Of a DNA stretch of 9,046 nucleotides, positions 8,373 through 9,046 are shown in pieces. A model generated the notes under the pieces. It saw nothing but the letters and a program-made list of their open reading frames with translations, was not told the origin of the DNA and made no database searches. Within the stretch, counting starts at the first letter, position 1. Every line of letters starts with the position of its first letter. The translations under genes were made by a program, and so were the position numbers. Source of the stretch: an uncultured Brevibacterium sp. (GTDB lineage: Bacteria; Actinomycetota; Actinomycetes; Actinomycetales; Brevibacteriaceae); the NCBI GenBank assembly GCA_902489215.1, contig CABTZE010000079.1, positions 1-9,046 on the forward strand, given 5' to 3'.

Positions 8373-8763
8373 GATTGCAGTGGGCATCTTGATCAGTGCC
8401 ACAGCCTGCTTTTGCTATTATTCTAACTTTCCATTCGGACCCTATGGCCCACGCGAATATAATCAATATTATGTAGGGGTCACAACTATTCCTGCTATCG
8501 TCGCCGCCGGTTTTATTATTGCGACGAGGGCCATGCGGACAATGTGGGCTGTGATTCTGTCACTGCTCTTGTTCACTGTGCTCTGCACGCTGGTTGGAAT
8601 GGCTCTTTATCCTTCTGGCCCGAAATGGTCAATAGAGAGCGTCTTTATTACTCTTCTTTATATTGTTTTGCCCACCACAGCATCCGCCACACTCATTTAC
8701 GCTATTGCGGCCGTAGCCAGATGGCTCTACATCAAAATCCGCGGCAGCAGGTCGAGGTCATGA
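8332..8763 (+). CDS. Small four-helix membrane protein, paralog of the upstream pseudogene
   Basis: A 143-residue integral membrane protein that I do not recognise. Four hydrophobic segments are visible at about 12-30, 46-66, 72-94 and 102-130, followed by a basic C-terminal end (WLYIKIRGSRSRS), which by the positive-inside rule should be cytoplasmic. Polar loops are short; the first, around SNFPFGPYGPREYNQ (31-45), is rich in Pro, Gly and Tyr. The first start is GTG 8332 without a Shine-Dalgarno; TTG 8353, preceded by AAGGG with 7 nt spacing, is a reasonable alternative giving 136 residues. It begins 27 nt after the exported-protein gene with no promoter visible in between, so co-transcription is likely. 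The pairing of a secreted protein with a small membrane protein kept in two copies recalls immunity or export partners, but this is inference only. Low GC marks it as part of the same island. Confidence 0.75.
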   Translation: MNTKGTALSFHRIAIAVGILISATACFCYYSNFPFGPYGPREYNQYYVGVTTIPAIVAAGFIIATRAMRTMWAVILSLLLFTVLCTLVGMALYPSGPKWSIESVFITLLYIVLPTTASATLIYAIAAVARWLYIKIRGSRSRS

Positions 8764-8772
8764 GGCTGCTCC

Positions 8773-8778
8773 TACACT
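8773..8778 (+). promoter_or_regulatory. Candidate -10 of a leaderless promoter for the fructosamine-kinase gene
   Basis: TACACT ends 7 nt before the ATG at 8786, the same TANNNT-to-ATG spacing as in front of ftsK, and GAAGTAC before the ATG is a poor Shine-Dalgarno. A leaderless start is therefore plausible. No clear -35 is seen. Confidence 0.35.
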
Positions 8779-8785
8779 GAAGTAC

Positions 8786-9046
8786 ATGGCCTTCACCAAA
8801 CAGCGCGCTGGTGCTCCCACTGGCTTTTTCCAAGCTGAAGCTGCCGGTCTGCGTTGGCTTGCTGAACCCGGGGCCATTCCGGTGGTTCGGGTCCTCGGCG
8901 TGGCCGATGACCGGCTCGAGCGGGAACGGCTGGCCCCTGCCCCCTCGACTCCCGAGGCGGCGCGCCCCTTTTGTGGGCGGGCGGGCCCCCCGCCCCCCCC
9001 CGGGGCACCCGGGGGCGGGGGGGGGGCCCCCCCCCCCCCCCCCCCC
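8786..9046 (+). CDS. Fructosamine kinase family protein, 5' fragment
   Basis: The first ~60 codons read MAFTKQRAGAPTGFFQAEAA and GLRWLAEPGAIPVVRVLGVA, followed by a charged stretch and APAPSTPEAARPF. This is the typical start of actinobacterial fructosamine kinase (FN3K) proteins: F-x-K, A-P-x-G-F-F-x-x-E-A-A-G-L-R-W-L-A, and later P-T/S-x-x-x-A-R/A-x-F. The family phosphorylates ketosamines on glycated amines or proteins and belongs to the kinase-like phosphotransferases; the catalytic part is not in the window. From about 8970 the reading turns into Pro/Gly homopolymer translation where F-G-x-x-L-A-x-T-H would be expected, so only 8786 to ~8968 is believable. The gene starts 22 nt after the membrane-protein stop and returns to high GC, so it probably belongs to the core genome rather than the island. 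Confidence 0.75.
   Translation, partial: MAFTKQRAGAPTGFFQAEAAGLRWLAEPGAIPVVRVLGVADDRLERERLAPAPSTPEAARPFCGRAGPPPPPGAPGGGGGAPPPPPP
8970..9046. other. Low-complexity G/C contig end
   Basis: From about 8970 the sequence is dominated by runs of G and C, ending in a 20-base C run, preceded by a run of ten G. It disrupts the conserved reading of the fructosamine-kinase gene at the point where the family continues. Such G/C homopolymers at a contig end are what two-colour sequencing dropout or poor read ends produce. Not to be taken as biological sequence. Confidence 0.75.

Overview
The window looks like one draft contig from a high-GC actinobacterium (Actinomycetota). The main reason is the block ftsK - pgsA - cinA - clgR-type regulator - DUF3046, an arrangement typical of that phylum, in which recA and recX usually follow. 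I guess the order Actinomycetales, but the sequence alone does not settle it. Both ends dissolve into C/G/A homopolymer tracts (about 1-62 and 8970-9046) that look like assembly or read artefacts, so the fully trustworthy part is roughly 65-8965.

Minus strand, 4817 down to 72: a full-length FtsK DNA translocase, phosphatidylglycerophosphate synthase (PgsA) and a stand-alone CinA C-terminal amidohydrolase are packed as an operon (8 to 17 nt gap, then a 4-nt GTGA overlap). After a 169-nt gap comes a ClgR-like XRE regulator with a strong Shine-Dalgarno, then a DUF3046 protein. recA would be expected just beyond position 1 but is not in the window.

Plus strand, 4907-6304: an NCS2-family uracil/xanthine permease is divergent from ftsK. 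The 89-bp gap holds a candidate leaderless ftsK promoter, a permease -10, a perfect 6-bp hairpin in the permease leader, and a good ribosome-binding site.

Plus strand, about 6305-8763: an accessory island with visibly lower GC. It holds a broken copy of a small multi-spanning membrane protein (6355-6907, two frameshifts and one in-frame stop), a 456-residue exported protein of unknown function with an Fn3-like middle and a C-terminal half resembling DUF3238, and an intact 143-residue four-helix membrane protein paralogous to the broken one. The two membrane-protein copies share a 46-bp stretch at their 5' ends with 43 identities, although they diverge strongly downstream. A secreted effector with a membrane partner, possibly a toxin/immunity-like pair, is a speculative reading; this is the least explained part of the window.

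Plus strand, 8786 to the end: the first ~60 codons of a fructosamine-kinase-family protein, lost in the low-complexity contig end.
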